A stretch of 64,000 bases of DNA from Desulfonatronum thiosulfatophilum (lineage in GTDB: Bacteria; Desulfobacterota; Desulfovibrionia; Desulfovibrionales; Desulfonatronaceae): positions 1 to 64,000 of the forward strand of contig NZ_FMXO01000007.1 in the NCBI RefSeq assembly GCF_900104215.1. The letters run 5' to 3'. Each line of letters starts with the position of its first letter. The first letter of the stretch is position 1. The position numbers were made by a program, and so were the translations under genes. The notes under the pieces are model-generated. The model did no database searches. It saw nothing but the letters and a program-made list of their open reading frames with translations, and was not told where the DNA came from. This document shows, one piece after another, positions 27,321 through 36,942 of this stretch.

Positions 27321-27348
27321 ACGTCTATTGGCTGACTCAATCAAACAG

Positions 27349-30300
27349 TCAGCTTTCATGATCATCCAGCACCCGCCGCACTATGGTCGCCATTTCCTTC
27401 ATCTGATACGGCTTTCCGAGGAAGCCCTTGGCCCCGGATGCCATGGTGTCTCTGCCTTGGCCATTCGCCGAATATCCGCTGGAAATGACAACTTTGACGG
27501 CGGGATCGAATCGCAACAGTTCCTTGAGGCATTTGTGCCCTCCCATGCCGGGCATGTTCAGGTCCAGCAGAACCAGGTCGATGGGAGAATTTGGCTCTTG
27601 GTACATCTCCAATGCCTGTTCTCCGTTGACGGCCATTCGAACGCTGTAGCCCAGCATTTTCAGGGCTTCCCAAGTCAATTCACGAATTTGAGGGTCGTCA
27701 TCCACCACCAGGATGGTTTCGCTGCCGCCCTCGATGGATGATTCCTGTGAATCTTCCTCAGTCAAATCTTCGTCCCCTCGCTCGGCAGGCCAGAAGACCT
27801 TGAACGTCGTGCCGTTGCCCGGTTCGCTGTAGCATTGAATATGCCCGCCATGGCTCTTGACGATGCCGTAAACCGAGGCCAGACCCAGGCCGGTGCCCTT
27901 GCCGACTTCCTTGGTGGTGTAGAAGGGGTCGAAGACATGCTCCAAAACCTCCTTGTCCATGCCGGAGCCCGTGTCCGTGACGGTCAGGAGCACATGAGGC
28001 CCAGCGGAAGCGCCCGGATGGAGCCTAATAAAAGCCTCGTCCAGAACCGTGTTGCTTGTCTCCACCATCAGCTTTCCGCCTTCGGGCATGGCGTCCACGG
28101 CATTGCCCGCCAGGTTGAGCAGGATCTGTTCGATTTGCACCGAGTCGGCCAGAAGCGGCCAGACGGACGGATCAAGATGCAGTTCCAGGGCGATCATCTT
28201 CGGGATGGTTCGCTCAAGAATGCGAACCGCTTCTTGCACTTCATGGTTCAGATTTACCCGCGCCTTGCGCGATTCGGCCTTGCGGCCGAAAAGCAGCAGT
28301 TGTCGCACCAATTGGGCCGCGTGGTTTATGGACTTGGCCACGTTCTGCAGCCGGGTCGCGTCAGGATGATCCGACGGCTTGCCCTGCAGGAGCAGTTCGA
28401 TGTTGCCGCCCATGGCCTGGAGCAGGTTGTTGAAGTCATGGGCCACGCCCCCGGCCAGAATGCCGAGGGATTCCATTTTCTGGGCCTGGAGCAAGGCTTG
28501 CTCGGTCTGCTTGAGTTCAGTCAAGTCAACATCGATGCAGATCAACTCGGGGCTGCTCCCAGGTATTTGGAATATGGCATGGCTGGTGAAGACCGGCACC
28601 CGTGATCCGTCCTTGCGCTTGAGGATCAGTTCCGCGGCGGGAGCGGGAATACCGGTTTCGGTCATCTTCTTTATTTCCCCAACAACTTCAGGTCGCATCT
28701 CTGCCGGAATGATCAGGTCACAGAGATTCTTTCCCAGAGCCTCATTCGGCGTATAACCGTAAATTGTCTCAGCTGCCTTGTTCCAAAAGAGGATCGTGCC
28801 GTCCATCCCATACCCCTGAACCGCAACCGTAGGGACATGTTCGAACAAGTTCCGAAAACGTGCTTCACTCTCGCGTAGCGCATCCTCGGCTCGTTTGCGC
28901 TCGGTGATGTCTTGATGGGTGCCTATCATGCGAATTGCCCGGCCTGATGCATCCCTGGACGCCGCACGGCCACGTCCCAAAATCCATTTCCAGGCTCCAT
29001 CCCTGGATTGCATGCGGAATTCGACGGCAAATGACTCAATACGGTTTTCAATACAATCGAAGTTCCTTTTAAAGGCTTCCTCCCTGTCGTCGGGGTGGAT
29101 CAGGTCGAGCCATGAATTCACATGTGTCGGAATATCAGTGGACTCATAACCGAGCATCCTGGCATACCCAGGACTATAGTAGACTTGGTCGGTTTGAATA
29201 TCCCAATCCCAGACTCCGTCGTTGGTGGCATCCATGCTTAATCTGAATCGTTCCTCGCTCTCCCGCAGTGCCTCCTCGGCCTGATACCGAGAGGTGATGT
29301 CATGGTTGACGATAATGGCTGCTTCAACTTTTCCCTGCTTATCCAACACAGGAGCGGAATAGTTGAGAATGATTTTCTTTTTGCCGTCAAAGGCTTCAAT
29401 TTCCAGAAGTTCGTCGACAATGGTTTCGCCTTTGTTCACGGTGTGCACCAGGGCCCAATCATTCGGCGCGATTTCTTCTCCAGAGGGCAGACGTTTGGCA
29501 TTGAAAACGCCGTACTCTTGCTGGTCGACATTGGGTTCTGCCCCCCAAATAGCCACCCCTGCCGGGTTTCCTTGCATAAGCTTCCCGTTCTTGTCCGCGA
29601 TCCATAGGCCGACGGGCAGGATTTCAAACACTTTTCTGAACAGGTTCTCGCTTCTGCGCAAAGCTTCTTCGGTCTGCTTCAGATTGGTGATGTCCACATG
29701 GCATCCCACCATGCGGACCGGAGTCCCGTCAGTGGCCCACTCGATGACCCGCCCTGCACAGATGACCCAGACGGTGGAATCGTCCCTGTGCCGATAGCGA
29801 ACCACATTGTAGAAAGGTTCCCGGCCCCTGCTTTTGACGTGTCGATCAAAAATTTCAAGCACAGCAGGAAGGTCTTCGGGAAAGATGATTTTCTGCCAGG
29901 CTTCCGGCGAACTCTCCATTTCATGATCTTCGTAACCGAACATGCGCTTGAAGGCCGGACTCAAGTACTCGGTGTTCTCCACCAGATTCCAGTCCCAGTA
30001 ACCAGAGAGGGTTGATTCCAGGATGTCCTTGAGGATTGTTTCGCTTTTCAGCAAGCCCTTCTCGGCTCGCTTGCGATCCGTTATATCCGTCGTAAATCCT
30101 TGATACGCAATGATATGCCCATCCTTATCCCTGACAGCTCGCGCATTTCTTGAAGCCCAGAACTCGGTTCCGTCCCGGCGACGGAACCGGCTCTCATGGT
30201 TGATCACCTCGCCGTGCGTTTCCAGCAGCCGGGTAAACAGCTTTCGATCTTCCGCATCGACGTAGATTTGCCTGGAAATATCCGTGGTGGAAGCAATCAG

Positions 30301-30465
30301 TTCCTCGGGCGAATCGTAGCCTAACATTCCGGCCAATGCTGGATTGGCTGAAATGTAGCGGCCATCAGGCGTGGATGTGAATATGCCGATAGGCGCAAGA
30401 TCAATAAATTCCTGGAGGTCAGCGCCTATTATTTGGTGATTGGTTGCTGATGTCGTTGTGAGCAA
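27349..30465 (-). CDS. Multi-PAS hybrid sensor histidine kinase
   Basis: A 1038-residue soluble hybrid kinase. Five PAS/PAC units can be read at about 15-135, 145-265, 270-395, 405-530 and 535-655, each ending in a DITxRKRAE-like linker. The kinase core starts QKMESLGILAGGVAHDFNNL with the phosphorylated His in AHDFNN. The ATPase shows LLNLAGNAVDAMPEGG (N box), DTGSGMD and GTGLGLASVYGIV. A C-terminal receiver domain (about 920-1035) has VVDDDPQIRE, the phosphoacceptor Asp in VLLDLNMPG, and a Lys in GFLGKPY. No membrane helix is present, so it senses a cytoplasmic signal. It is not next to a response regulator gene. Confidence 0.93.
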   Translation of the reverse strand: MLTTTSATNHQIIGADLQEFIDLAPIGIFTSTPDGRYISANPALAGMLGYDSPEELIASTTDISRQIYVDAEDRKLFTRLLETHGEVINHESRFRRRDGTEFWASRNARAVRDKDGHIIAYQGFTTDITDRKRAEKGLLKSETILKDILESTLSGYWDWNLVENTEYLSPAFKRMFGYEDHEMESSPEAWQKIIFPEDLPAVLEIFDRHVKSRGREPFYNVVRYRHRDDSTVWVICAGRVIEWATDGTPVRMVGCHVDITNLKQTEEALRRSENLFRKVFEILPVGLWIADKNGKLMQGNPAGVAIWGAEPNVDQQEYGVFNAKRLPSGEEIAPNDWALVHTVNKGETIVDELLEIEAFDGKKKIILNYSAPVLDKQGKVEAAIIVNHDITSRYQAEEALRESEERFRLSMDATNDGVWDWDIQTDQVYYSPGYARMLGYESTDIPTHVNSWLDLIHPDDREEAFKRNFDCIENRIESFAVEFRMQSRDGAWKWILGRGRAASRDASGRAIRMIGTHQDITERKRAEDALRESEARFRNLFEHVPTVAVQGYGMDGTILFWNKAAETIYGYTPNEALGKNLCDLIIPAEMRPEVVGEIKKMTETGIPAPAAELILKRKDGSRVPVFTSHAIFQIPGSSPELICIDVDLTELKQTEQALLQAQKMESLGILAGGVAHDFNNLLQAMGGNIELLLQGKPSDHPDATRLQNVAKSINHAAQLVRQLLLFGRKAESRKARVNLNHEVQEAVRILERTIPKMIALELHLDPSVWPLLADSVQIEQILLNLAGNAVDAMPEGGKLMVETSNTVLDEAFIRLHPGASAGPHVLLTVTDTGSGMDKEVLEHVFDPFYTTKEVGKGTGLGLASVYGIVKSHGGHIQCYSEPGNGTTFKVFWPAERGDEDLTEEDSQESSIEGGSETILVVDDDPQIRELTWEALKMLGYSVRMAVNGEQALEMYQEPNSPIDLVLLDLNMPGMGGHKCLKELLRFDPAVKVVISSGYSANGQGRDTMASGAKGFLGKPYQMKEMATIVRRVLDDHES

Positions 30466-30507
30466 GACGACTCCATGGTTGAGAAATCAATCATGTTTTG
30501 GTGGTGG

Positions 30508-30650
30508 GTATTAAGGCAAGCCGGATCAATCCCTGTAGGTTAGATATACAGAATAGTTTAGGAAACCATAAACAAATATACGGAATCAAATCAAGCATTC
30601 AGCAAAGGTCCGGTTTGCCTTGATTATGTGGCCTCGCAAACCCCACGTCG
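30508..30650. repeat. Family B fragments in head-to-tail order
   Basis: AAGGCAAGCCGGATCAATCC plus TATACAGAATAGTTTAGG (30512-30562) matches the right end and flank of copy 1. It is followed by GGTCCGGTTTGCCTTGATTA and GTGGCCTCGCAAAC (30608-30643), which match the left end. The middle of an element is missing, as if two copies had recombined. It lies between the sensor kinase and thiF. Confidence 0.6.
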
Positions 30651-30716
30651 GGCAGGTGAAGTCAGGATCGCCGGAAGACGACTGAGCGGGCAGGCGGCAC
30701 TGCCCCAATGCGCGGA

Positions 30717-31334
30717 TCAGGATGGTGTCGGCGTGAGATGCCACGTCAGGATGGCGTCAGCCTGTCTGGCCGCAGCCAGGGCCACGATGGGAGCCTGGGG
30801 AAGGTTGGTAAGGCAACAGGTGGAGGTTTCGTCGCCCACGAGGAGGAAGCCGGGGCGGACCATGCGGGTGCGGATTCTGTCCGGATCGCCGTATCCGGCA
30901 ACTCCTGACGCGGCGACGAACAGTTCTTTCACCGGAACCATGGACTCGGCCAGCAGTTTCTTGGCGCCCGGATCGTCCACGCATTCCGCCACAGCGGTGC
31001 ACCGGGCAAACAATTCATGGACATTCCGGCCGGTGATTCGCGTTTCGAACAGGTCAAGCTCCAGATTGGGATTGATCCGCAGGAGGTTGGCGGCCAGGGC
31101 CGCCACCTTGGGCTGGCCGATCTGGTCCGGAAAGAAGAACTGCCGGTTCAGGTTGGAGGCTTCCACCCGGTCGAAGTCCACCAGCACGAAGCGCTTGAAC
31201 CCGGCGCGGACCAGAAAATGCGCGCAATTGGAACCCAGACCTCCGGCCCCGGCCAGGCCGATGCGCGCCTGTTGCAGCCGTTCCAGGGCTTGGGTGCCGA
31301 TGTGCCCGGCAATACCTTGCTCCGTGAAGTTCAC
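30717..31334 (-). CDS. thiF: ThiF family-2 sulfur carrier adenylyltransferase
   Basis: A 205-residue E1-like enzyme, the short ThiF type found with ThiH and ThiS in anaerobes. The nucleotide loop is IGLAGAGGLGSNCAHFL (about 24-41) and VLVDFDRVEASNLNRQFFF holds the ATP/Mg residues. It adenylates the ThiS C-terminal glycine before thiocarboxylate formation. The zinc-binding CxxC pairs of long ThiF/MoeB proteins are not seen. Its start overlaps the end of thiH. Confidence 0.9.
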   Translation of the reverse strand: MNFTEQGIAGHIGTQALERLQQARIGLAGAGGLGSNCAHFLVRAGFKRFVLVDFDRVEASNLNRQFFFPDQIGQPKVAALAANLLRINPNLELDLFETRITGRNVHELFARCTAVAECVDDPGAKKLLAESMVPVKELFVAASGVAGYGDPDRIRTRMVRPGFLLVGDETSTCCLTNLPQAPIVALAAARQADAILTWHLTPTPS

Positions 31335-32449
31335 GCCGCCTTCCTGTCCAGCGGTTGCCAGTCCTTGAAAACCGGCTGAAAACCTTTGCCGCGGAGCATG
31401 GCGGCGATCTCCTCCACAGTGCGGGGGTCATTGACTTCAAACTGGGGCGTTCCGGCATTGCTCGAGCCATGTCCGCCCACGGACGTGGACACTCCCGCGG
31501 AAAGCCGGGTCACGCCCAGGGGGAGGAGGTTTTCCCGCAGCCGCGCGGACTCCCTGGTGGACAGGGTGATGGACGCCCGGGGCAGATACAGGCGCTGGGC
31601 CAGGAGGATCTGGGTCAAATCGCGATCCGAAACGGGCCGGTCCGGCTGCCAGTCGCCTGCATGGGGGCGCATTCGCGGCAGAGAAACCCCGATTTCCGTG
31701 CCGGGATAGCGATCCTGGAGCCAGCGCGCGTGCATGGCCGTCCAGAAGGCGTCGACGCGCCAGTCGCCAAGCCCGTACAGGGCGCTGATCCCCACCCAGC
31801 GCATGCCGGCCAGGCAGCCGCGTTCCGGCGCGTCCAGGCGGAATGCGTAGTCGCGTTTCGGGCCGCTGAGATGAACCTGTTCGTACAGTGCCGGATCGTA
31901 GGTCTCCTGGTAGATGGTCAGCCCCTCGGCCCCGGCCGCGATGAGCCGGGCGTATTCCGAAGTGGTCAGGGCATATACCTCCAGGACAAGGCTGGGGAAG
32001 AACTCCCGCAGCACTCCCAGGGCTTTTTCCAGATAATCCAAGGGCGCTTTGCGGGGGGCATCCCCGGTGAGCATGAGGATCTGCTTCAGGCCCGTGGCCG
32101 CGATGTCCCGGGCCTCGGAGCGGATCTCCTCCAGGGACAGCTGCCGGCGGGTGTTGACCTGTCCGGAGTTGAACCCGCAGTACACGCAGCGATTGGTGCA
32201 GTGGTCCGAGATGTACAGCGGGATGAAGAGCTGTACGGACCGGCCGAAGTGGCGCAACGTGACTCCGGCAGCCTCTTGGGCCAGGGCCTCGAGCAAGGTC
32301 CCCGCTGCAGGAGAGAGCAGGGCCAGCAGATCATCGGGACCGAGCCGGTCGCGGCCCAGCGCCCGAATCACGTCCTGCTCCGTGCAGGCCTCTGCGGCCG
32401 CGGGCACGTCCAGGCCCCGGTACTGATCGAGCAGGGTGTGGAAGCTCAT
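31331..32449 (-). CDS. thiH: 2-iminoacetate synthase ThiH
   Basis: A 372-residue radical SAM enzyme that cleaves tyrosine to dehydroglycine (2-iminoacetate), the glycine source for thiazole in oxygen-poor cells. The cluster motif is [10 protein letters not shown] (about 86-95) after [10 protein letters not shown]. The SAM region includes [11 protein letters not shown], and the C-terminal half holds [19 protein letters not shown] and [10 protein letters not shown], typical of ThiH. ATGA-type overlaps join it to thiG and thiF. Confidence 0.95.
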   Translation of the reverse strand: MSFHTLLDQYRGLDVPAAAEACTEQDVIRALGRDRLGPDDLLALLSPAAGTLLEALAQEAAGVTLRHFGRSVQLFIPLYISDHCTNRCVYCGFNSGQVNTRRQLSLEEIRSEARDIAATGLKQILMLTGDAPRKAPLDYLEKALGVLREFFPSLVLEVYALTTSEYARLIAAGAEGLTIYQETYDPALYEQVHLSGPKRDYAFRLDAPERGCLAGMRWVGISALYGLGDWRVDAFWTAMHARWLQDRYPGTEIGVSLPRMRPHAGDWQPDRPVSDRDLTQILLAQRLYLPRASITLSTRESARLRENLLPLGVTRLSAGVSTSVGGHGSSNAGTPQFEVNDPRTVEEIAAMLRGKGFQPVFKDWQPLDRKAA

Positions 32450-33255
32450 GGGCGTGGGGGGGCGGCGTCTTCGACGGACGGCTGATCCAGAAAGCCCGTC
32501 AGGGGGGAGGACGGAGCGGCGCGTAGGCGCTGGGCTCCCGGTCCGGCCAGATATCCCTGGCGTCCGGCCCGCACCGCGTCCGCGAAGGCTCTGGCCATGG
32601 CCACCGGGTCATTGGCCGTGGCAATGGCCGTGTTCACCAGCACCGCATCCGCGCCCATCTCCATGGCTTCGCAGGCATGGGAGGGACGGCCCAGGCCGGC
32701 GTCCACGATGATCGGCAGGTCGATCTCCTCGATCAGGATGCGGATCATCTCCTTGGTCCGTAGGCCGCGATTGGTGCCGATGGGCGCACCCAGGGGCATC
32801 ACCGCCGCGGCCCCGGCCTTGACCAGGTCTCGGGCCACGTACAGGTCCGCGTTGACATAGGGCAGGACCACGAATCCCTCCTTGGCCAGGATCTCCGTGG
32901 CCCGGACCGTGGCGTAGCCGTCCGGAAGCAGATGGTTGTTGTCCGAGATGACCTCGATCTTGATCCAGTTGCCGCACCCCATGGCCCGGGCCAGCCGCGC
33001 GATGCGCACGGCTTCGTCCGCGGTGCGCGCGCCGGAGGTGTTGGGCAAAAGCCGCATCCGGGAGGGGATATAATCCATGACGTTGCCCGTGGCGGAGTCC
33101 AGATCCACCCGGCGCAGGGCCACGGTGATCACTTCCGATCCCGAGGCTTCGCAGACCGCGGGAATGACGGCGTCGTCGCCGTACTTGCCCGTGCCGATGA
33201 ACAACCGGCTGTGCAGGGTTTCCGTGTCGATGCGCAGATCTTCGCTGGACATCAC
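32446..33255 (-). CDS. thiG: Thiazole synthase ThiG
   Basis: A 269-residue TIM-barrel enzyme that joins deoxyxylulose-5-phosphate, dehydroglycine and the ThiS thiocarboxylate into the thiazole of thiamine. Family segments: [49 protein letters not shown] (catalytic Lys), [12 protein letters not shown], and [20 protein letters not shown]. It overlaps thiS and thiH by four bases each. Substrate deoxyxylulose-5-phosphate is also consumed by Dxr, encoded at 38.5 kb. Confidence 0.96.
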   Translation of the reverse strand: MMSSEDLRIDTETLHSRLFIGTGKYGDDAVIPAVCEASGSEVITVALRRVDLDSATGNVMDYIPSRMRLLPNTSGARTADEAVRIARLARAMGCGNWIKIEVISDNNHLLPDGYATVRATEILAKEGFVVLPYVNADLYVARDLVKAGAAAVMPLGAPIGTNRGLRTKEMIRILIEEIDLPIIVDAGLGRPSHACEAMEMGADAVLVNTAIATANDPVAMARAFADAVRAGRQGYLAGPGAQRLRAAPSSPLTGFLDQPSVEDAAPPRP

Positions 33256-33452
33256 CCACCTCCCACGAAACGCAGCAGTTCCAGATGGTCGCCTTCTCGA
33301 AGCGTTGTCTCGGAAAATTGCTCTCCAGGTATGATCTCCCGGTTCAACTCCGCGACCACGACGGCCGGATCAAGCCCCTTGCTCGTGATCAGCTCCTGGA
33401 GCGTCAGGGGGGCTGTCAGGTGTTCGTTTATTCCGTTGATGAGGATGTGCAT
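33252..33452 (-). CDS. thiS: Sulfur carrier protein ThiS
   Basis: A 66-residue ubiquitin-like protein, with the family pattern [12 protein letters not shown] in the middle and the C-terminal Gly-Gly-Gly that is adenylated by ThiF and becomes the thiocarboxylate. It is the first gene of thiS-thiG-thiH-thiF, about 250 bases after the riboswitch terminator. Confidence 0.95.
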   Translation of the reverse strand: MHILINGINEHLTAPLTLQELITSKGLDPAVVVAELNREIIPGEQFSETTLREGDHLELLRFVGGG

Positions 33453-33539
33453 CGTTGGTTCCAGATGTGGCTTTGCGTTTATGCGCGTTTAGACTGAAAA
33501 ATCAAACAGTAACATTCAGATCAACCCTGCGAAAACGGA

Positions 33540-33622
33540 CTGGATACCCGCCTTCGCGGGTATGACTGATTCGGAAGCGGCATGGCAAAACAAGTCATTC
33601 CCGCGGAGGCGGGAATCCAGTG
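33540..33622. repeat. Opposed dRS3-like hairpins in the thi leader
   Basis: ACCCGCCTTCGCGGGT with flanks CTGGAT and ATGAC (33541-33568) and the opposite-oriented CATTCCCGCGGAGGCGGGAAT (33597-33617) form two hairpins that can also pair with each other. The second fits the ATTCCC-N8-GGGAAT pattern of dRS3 elements known from Neisseria and many other genomes. They lie between riboswitch terminator and thiS. Confidence 0.65.
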
Positions 33623-33699
33623 CAAGGATGATGCTTTGCACCAGGATGTGCTGAATGGCTTCCAGAAATTTACACAATCAACCAAAAGCAGTGTAATCA

Positions 33700-33746
33700 A
33701 AAAAAACGCCTTTTCGGAGCCGGGAGGCAGCTGGTCCGAAAAGGCG
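33700..33746 (-). terminator. Terminator arm of the TPP riboswitch
   Basis: On the minus strand CGCCTTTTCGGA pairs perfectly with TCCGAAAAGGCG over 12 bp, followed by TTTTTTT. It starts about 25 bases after the aptamer, so it is the expected expression platform: thiamine pyrophosphate binding would favour this stop and shut off thiSGHF. Confidence 0.88.
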
Positions 33747-33770
33747 GTCTTGTTTCAAAAATGCGGTGCA

Positions 33771-33860
33771 TGGCTGCTTTCCTCCGACGGCATGATCCGT
33801 GTCAGGTTCCAAGGGTCGGGACGGGTTGTCCCCTCTCAGCCTCGCGGCTCCCCCAGCTAT
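33771..33860 (-). promoter_or_regulatory. TPP riboswitch aptamer (THI element)
   Basis: The minus strand carries the conserved blocks in order: GGGGGAGCC, GGCTGAGAGG, a variable GGGACAACCCGTCCC hairpin, ACCCTTGGAACCTG, then GGATCATGCCGTCGGAGG ending in GAAAGCAG. These match the TPP aptamer core including CUGAGA and the ACCUGA/GGAUAAUGCC-like pyrophosphate arm. It controls the thiazole operon downstream. Confidence 0.95.
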
Positions 33861-33918
33861 TGGGAACCGTAGTGGAAAGCAGTTGGAGTGTAAAGGATAC
33901 GAACGCCCCCACGACTTC

Positions 33919-34056
33919 CCCATCGCAATCGAAATCGCCATCGCCATCGAAATCGCAATCGCAAGAAATATTCGCCATTGGTGCAGCGCCATCTTCATCG
34001 CAGACATGAAGATCGATTTCGATTCCGATTGCGATTTCGATTTCGAGATGGATGGG
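33919..34056. repeat. ATCGAA/ATCGCC hexanucleotide inverted repeat
   Basis: The left arm (33919-33963) is a run of ATCGCA, ATCGAA and ATCGCC units; the right arm (34012-34056) is TTCGAT, TCCGAT and TGCGAT units, i.e. the inverse. The arms are about 45 bases each with a 48-base loop. It lies between the divergent thi leader and rpsB. A smaller version of the same kind is at 39812-39868. Confidence 0.7.
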
Positions 34057-34156
34057 GAGTGGTGATCGGGGGGGAAGGTTTTGCTTGCCAGGGAGGGAAT
34101 TATGGCCTAATTAAACACGGTTCAAAATTCGCACATCCTTCGTATGGCCCGAGGGT

Positions 34157-34175
34157 CTCTCGTCCGGGACGAGAG
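34157..34175 (+). promoter_or_regulatory. Hairpin in the rpsB leader
   Basis: Perfect 8-bp stem CTCTCGTC-CGG-GACGAGAG, 56 bases before the rpsB start and not followed by T. Ribosomal S2 autoregulates its leader in some proteobacteria; that this hairpin takes part is inference. Confidence 0.4.
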
Positions 34176-34230
34176 TGAGCGGGCGCGTGAACGGAGGGTG
34201 GAGGAAAAACCCAATTCGAGGAGTATTATC

Positions 34231-35043
34231 ATGGCGTATGTGACAATGAAGCAAATGTTGGAGACCGGCGTGCACTTCGGTCACCAGACCCGACGCTGGA
34301 ATCCCAAAATGCGGCCCTATATTTTCGGTGCGCGCAACGGAATCCACATCATCGACCTGCAGCAGACCGTGCGCATGTTCCATAAGGCGCATGACTTCAT
34401 TGCGGAGACCGTTGCCCAGGGCGGCAAGGTCATGTTTGTCGGCACCAAGCCCCAGGCCCGGGAGATCATCAAGCAGGAAGCCGCGCGGGCCGGCATGTAT
34501 TCCGTAACCCATCGCTGGATGGGCGGTACCATGACCAACTTCCAGACCATCCGCAGCAGCATTGATCGTTTGAAGAAGCTGGAGACCATGTTCGAAGACG
34601 GAACCATCAACCGTTTCGTCAAGAAGGAAATCGTGCGCATGCAGCGCGACGTGGAGAAGTTGAATCTGGCGCTGGGCGGCATCAAGGATATGGACGGCCT
34701 GCCCCAGGCAGCCTTCATCATCGATCCGAACCGGGAGCAGATCGCTGTCCAGGAGTGCCGTAGGCTGAACATCCCCGTGGTCGGCGTCGTGGACACCAAC
34801 TGCGACCCGGATCTGATCGACTTCATCATTCCCGGCAACGACGACGCCATCCGCGCCATCAAGCTGTTCTCTGCAAGTATCGCTGATGCCTGTATCGAGG
34901 GAGCCGCCAGGATGCGCGACGCTGCCGGCGCGGAGCAGAAAATAGAAGACGAACAACGCGCTGACGAAGGCGCCGAGCAGAAGGCGGCCGATGCGACGAT
35001 CAGCACAGATGAAAGAATACTTGACGCTACGGAGGAGAAGTAA
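34231..35043 (+). CDS. rpsB: 30S ribosomal protein S2
   Basis: A 270-residue S2. The ATG at 34231 gives [20 protein letters not shown], the universal S2 start, with GAGGAG before it. Later motifs: [47 protein letters not shown], and [20 protein letters not shown]. The last 45 residues are an acidic, Ala/Glu-rich tail beyond the E. coli length. First gene of rpsB-tsf-pyrH-frr. Confidence 0.97.
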   Translation: MAYVTMKQMLETGVHFGHQTRRWNPKMRPYIFGARNGIHIIDLQQTVRMFHKAHDFIAETVAQGGKVMFVGTKPQAREIIKQEAARAGMYSVTHRWMGGTMTNFQTIRSSIDRLKKLETMFEDGTINRFVKKEIVRMQRDVEKLNLALGGIKDMDGLPQAAFIIDPNREQIAVQECRRLNIPVVGVVDTNCDPDLIDFIIPGNDDAIRAIKLFSASIADACIEGAARMRDAAGAEQKIEDEQRADEGAEQKAADATISTDERILDATEEK

Positions 35044-35646
35044 ATGGCAATTTCCGCAAGTTTGGTAAAGGAGCTGCGCGAGCGAACCGGCGCGGGCATG
35101 ATGGACTGCAAGAAGGCGCTGGAAGAGTGCGGCTGCGACCAGGAGAAGTCCCTGCTCTGGCTGCGTGAAAAAGGCTTGTCCAAGGCCCAGAAGAAGTCCG
35201 GCAGGGCGACTTCCCAGGGCTATATCGGTTCATACATCCACTCCAACGGCAAGATCGGGGTCATGGTCGAGTTGAAATGCGAAACCGACTTCGTGGCCAA
35301 GAACGAGAAATTCCTGGAACTGGCCAAGGATCTGGCCATGCAGGTGGCTGCCACTTCGCCGCTGTGCGTTGCGCCCGAGGACATTGATCCCGAGGTTCTG
35401 GAACGCGAACGGCAGATCTTCACCCAGCAGACCAAGGATGAAGGCAAGCCGGACAACATCATTCCGAAGATCGTGGAAGGCCGGATGAAGAAGTTTGCCC
35501 AGGAAGTCTGCCTTTTGGAACAGGCCTTCATCAAGGATGATTCCCGTAAAATAAAGGATCTGATCACCGAGACCATCGCCGTGCTCGGGGAAAACATCCA
35601 GGTCGGCCGGATCGTTCGTCTGGCCCTGGGCGAGGAGGCGGCCTAG
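35044..35646 (+). CDS. tsf: Elongation factor Ts (short form)
   Basis: A 200-residue EF-Ts, the nucleotide exchange factor of EF-Tu. The N-terminal domain shows [20 protein letters not shown]; the core has [16 protein letters not shown] and [15 protein letters not shown]. It is about 80 residues shorter than the E. coli protein, missing one core half-repeat, as in Thermus and many deltaproteobacteria. It starts directly after the rpsB stop, with its GGAGGAG inside rpsB. Confidence 0.96.
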   Translation: MAISASLVKELRERTGAGMMDCKKALEECGCDQEKSLLWLREKGLSKAQKKSGRATSQGYIGSYIHSNGKIGVMVELKCETDFVAKNEKFLELAKDLAMQVAATSPLCVAPEDIDPEVLERERQIFTQQTKDEGKPDNIIPKIVEGRMKKFAQEVCLLEQAFIKDDSRKIKDLITETIAVLGENIQVGRIVRLALGEEAA

Positions 35647-35659
35647 CTGCCGAAACGTC

Positions 35660-36379
35660 ATGCAACTTAAATACCCCAGGGTACTCCTCAAAATCAGCGG
35701 CGAGGCCCTGGCCGGGCCCAAGCCGTTCGGAATCGACCCCGAGACCATTGACACGTTTTGTCAGGAGATCGTGGACGTTGCCGACTTGGGCATCGAATTG
35801 TCATTGGTGATCGGCGGAGGGAACATTTTTCGAGGACTCTCCGCCGCTTCCCAGGGCATGGACCGGGCCGGCGCCGACTACATGGGCATGCTGGCCACGG
35901 TGATCAACTCCCTGGCTGTTCAGGACGGGCTTGAAAAGCTGGGGCTGACCACCCGCGTGATGACCGCCTTCCCCATGCAGCAGGTCGCCGAGCCCTACAT
36001 CCGTCGCCGGGCCATCCGGCACCTGGAAAAAAAACGGGTGGTGATCTGCGCTGCGGGAACCGGAAATCCGTTTTTCACCACGGATACCGCGGCCGTGTTG
36101 CGGGGAGCCGAACTCAAGGTTCAGGCGATTCTCAAGGCCACCAAGGTGGATGGAGTCTACGACAAGGATCCCAAACAGCATCAAGACGCCCGGTTGTTCA
36201 CCCACATCTCCTACATCGACGTGTTGAAAAAGCGCCTGCAGGTCATGGATTCCACGGCGATTTCCCTGGCCATGGACAATAATCTGCCCATCATCGTGTT
36301 CAACTTGTTCACCGCGGGCAACATCAAGCGGGTCGCATTGGGAGAAGACACGGGAACGCTGGTCACAGGAGGAGAATAA
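35660..36379 (+). CDS. pyrH: UMP kinase
   Basis: A 239-residue bacterial UMP kinase of the amino acid kinase fold, making UDP from UMP. Motifs: [37 protein letters not shown], and [16 protein letters not shown]. It lies 13 bases after tsf. The UMP it uses can come from Upp. Confidence 0.96.
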   Translation: MQLKYPRVLLKISGEALAGPKPFGIDPETIDTFCQEIVDVADLGIELSLVIGGGNIFRGLSAASQGMDRAGADYMGMLATVINSLAVQDGLEKLGLTTRVMTAFPMQQVAEPYIRRRAIRHLEKKRVVICAAGTGNPFFTTDTAAVLRGAELKVQAILKATKVDGVYDKDPKQHQDARLFTHISYIDVLKKRLQVMDSTAISLAMDNNLPIIVFNLFTAGNIKRVALGEDTGTLVTGGE

Positions 36380-36381
36380 GC

Positions 36382-36936
36382 ATGGCTTCCGTATTGAACG
36401 ACAACAGAGAGCGCATGGAGAAAACCCTGCAAAGCCTGGACAAGGAATTCAAGCGACTGCGCACCGGACGGGCTTCCTCGGCCCTGCTGGAAGGCATCCG
36501 CGTCGATTACTACGGCACACCGACTCCCTTGGAGCAGATGGCCTCCATATCCATTCCGGACAGTCGGACCATCGCCATTCAGCCCTGGGACCGAGCCGCC
36601 TTCAAGGATATCGACAGAGCCATCCTCAAGTCCGACCTGGGATTGAACCCGGTCAACGACGGAAAAAACATCCGGATCAACATCCCTCCGCTGACCGAAG
36701 AACGGCGCAAGGAACTGGTCAAGATTGCCAAGAAGTTCACCGAGGAGGCTAAAGTCGGCATTCGCAACATCCGCCGCGATGCCAACGACACCCTGAAGAA
36801 GCAGGAAAAAAACAAGGAAATCACCGAGGACGAACTGCGCAAGATCCAGGATGACGTCCAGAAACTGACGGACGAGTACATCGCCAAGGCTGACGAGGTT
36901 TTTGCGGCCAAGGAAAAGGAAATCATGGAGATTTGA
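36382..36936 (+). CDS. frr: Ribosome recycling factor
   Basis: A 184-residue RRF that splits post-termination ribosomes with EF-G. The three-helix body shows [36 protein letters not shown], and [27 protein letters not shown] lies eight bases before the ATG; two bases separate it from pyrH. Confidence 0.97.
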   Translation: MASVLNDNRERMEKTLQSLDKEFKRLRTGRASSALLEGIRVDYYGTPTPLEQMASISIPDSRTIAIQPWDRAAFKDIDRAILKSDLGLNPVNDGKNIRINIPPLTEERRKELVKIAKKFTEEAKVGIRNIRRDANDTLKKQEKNKEITEDELRKIQDDVQKLTDEYIAKADEVFAAKEKEIMEI

Positions 36937-36942
36937 ACTGGT

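Noticed and set aside
32446-33492. Long frames opposite thiG and thiH
   Set aside because: They are antisense shadows in GC-rich coding DNA; the thi genes have clear motifs and overlaps.
33540-34060. CRISPR array
   Set aside because: The repeats are inverted arms or six-base units, not evenly spaced direct repeats with unique spacers.
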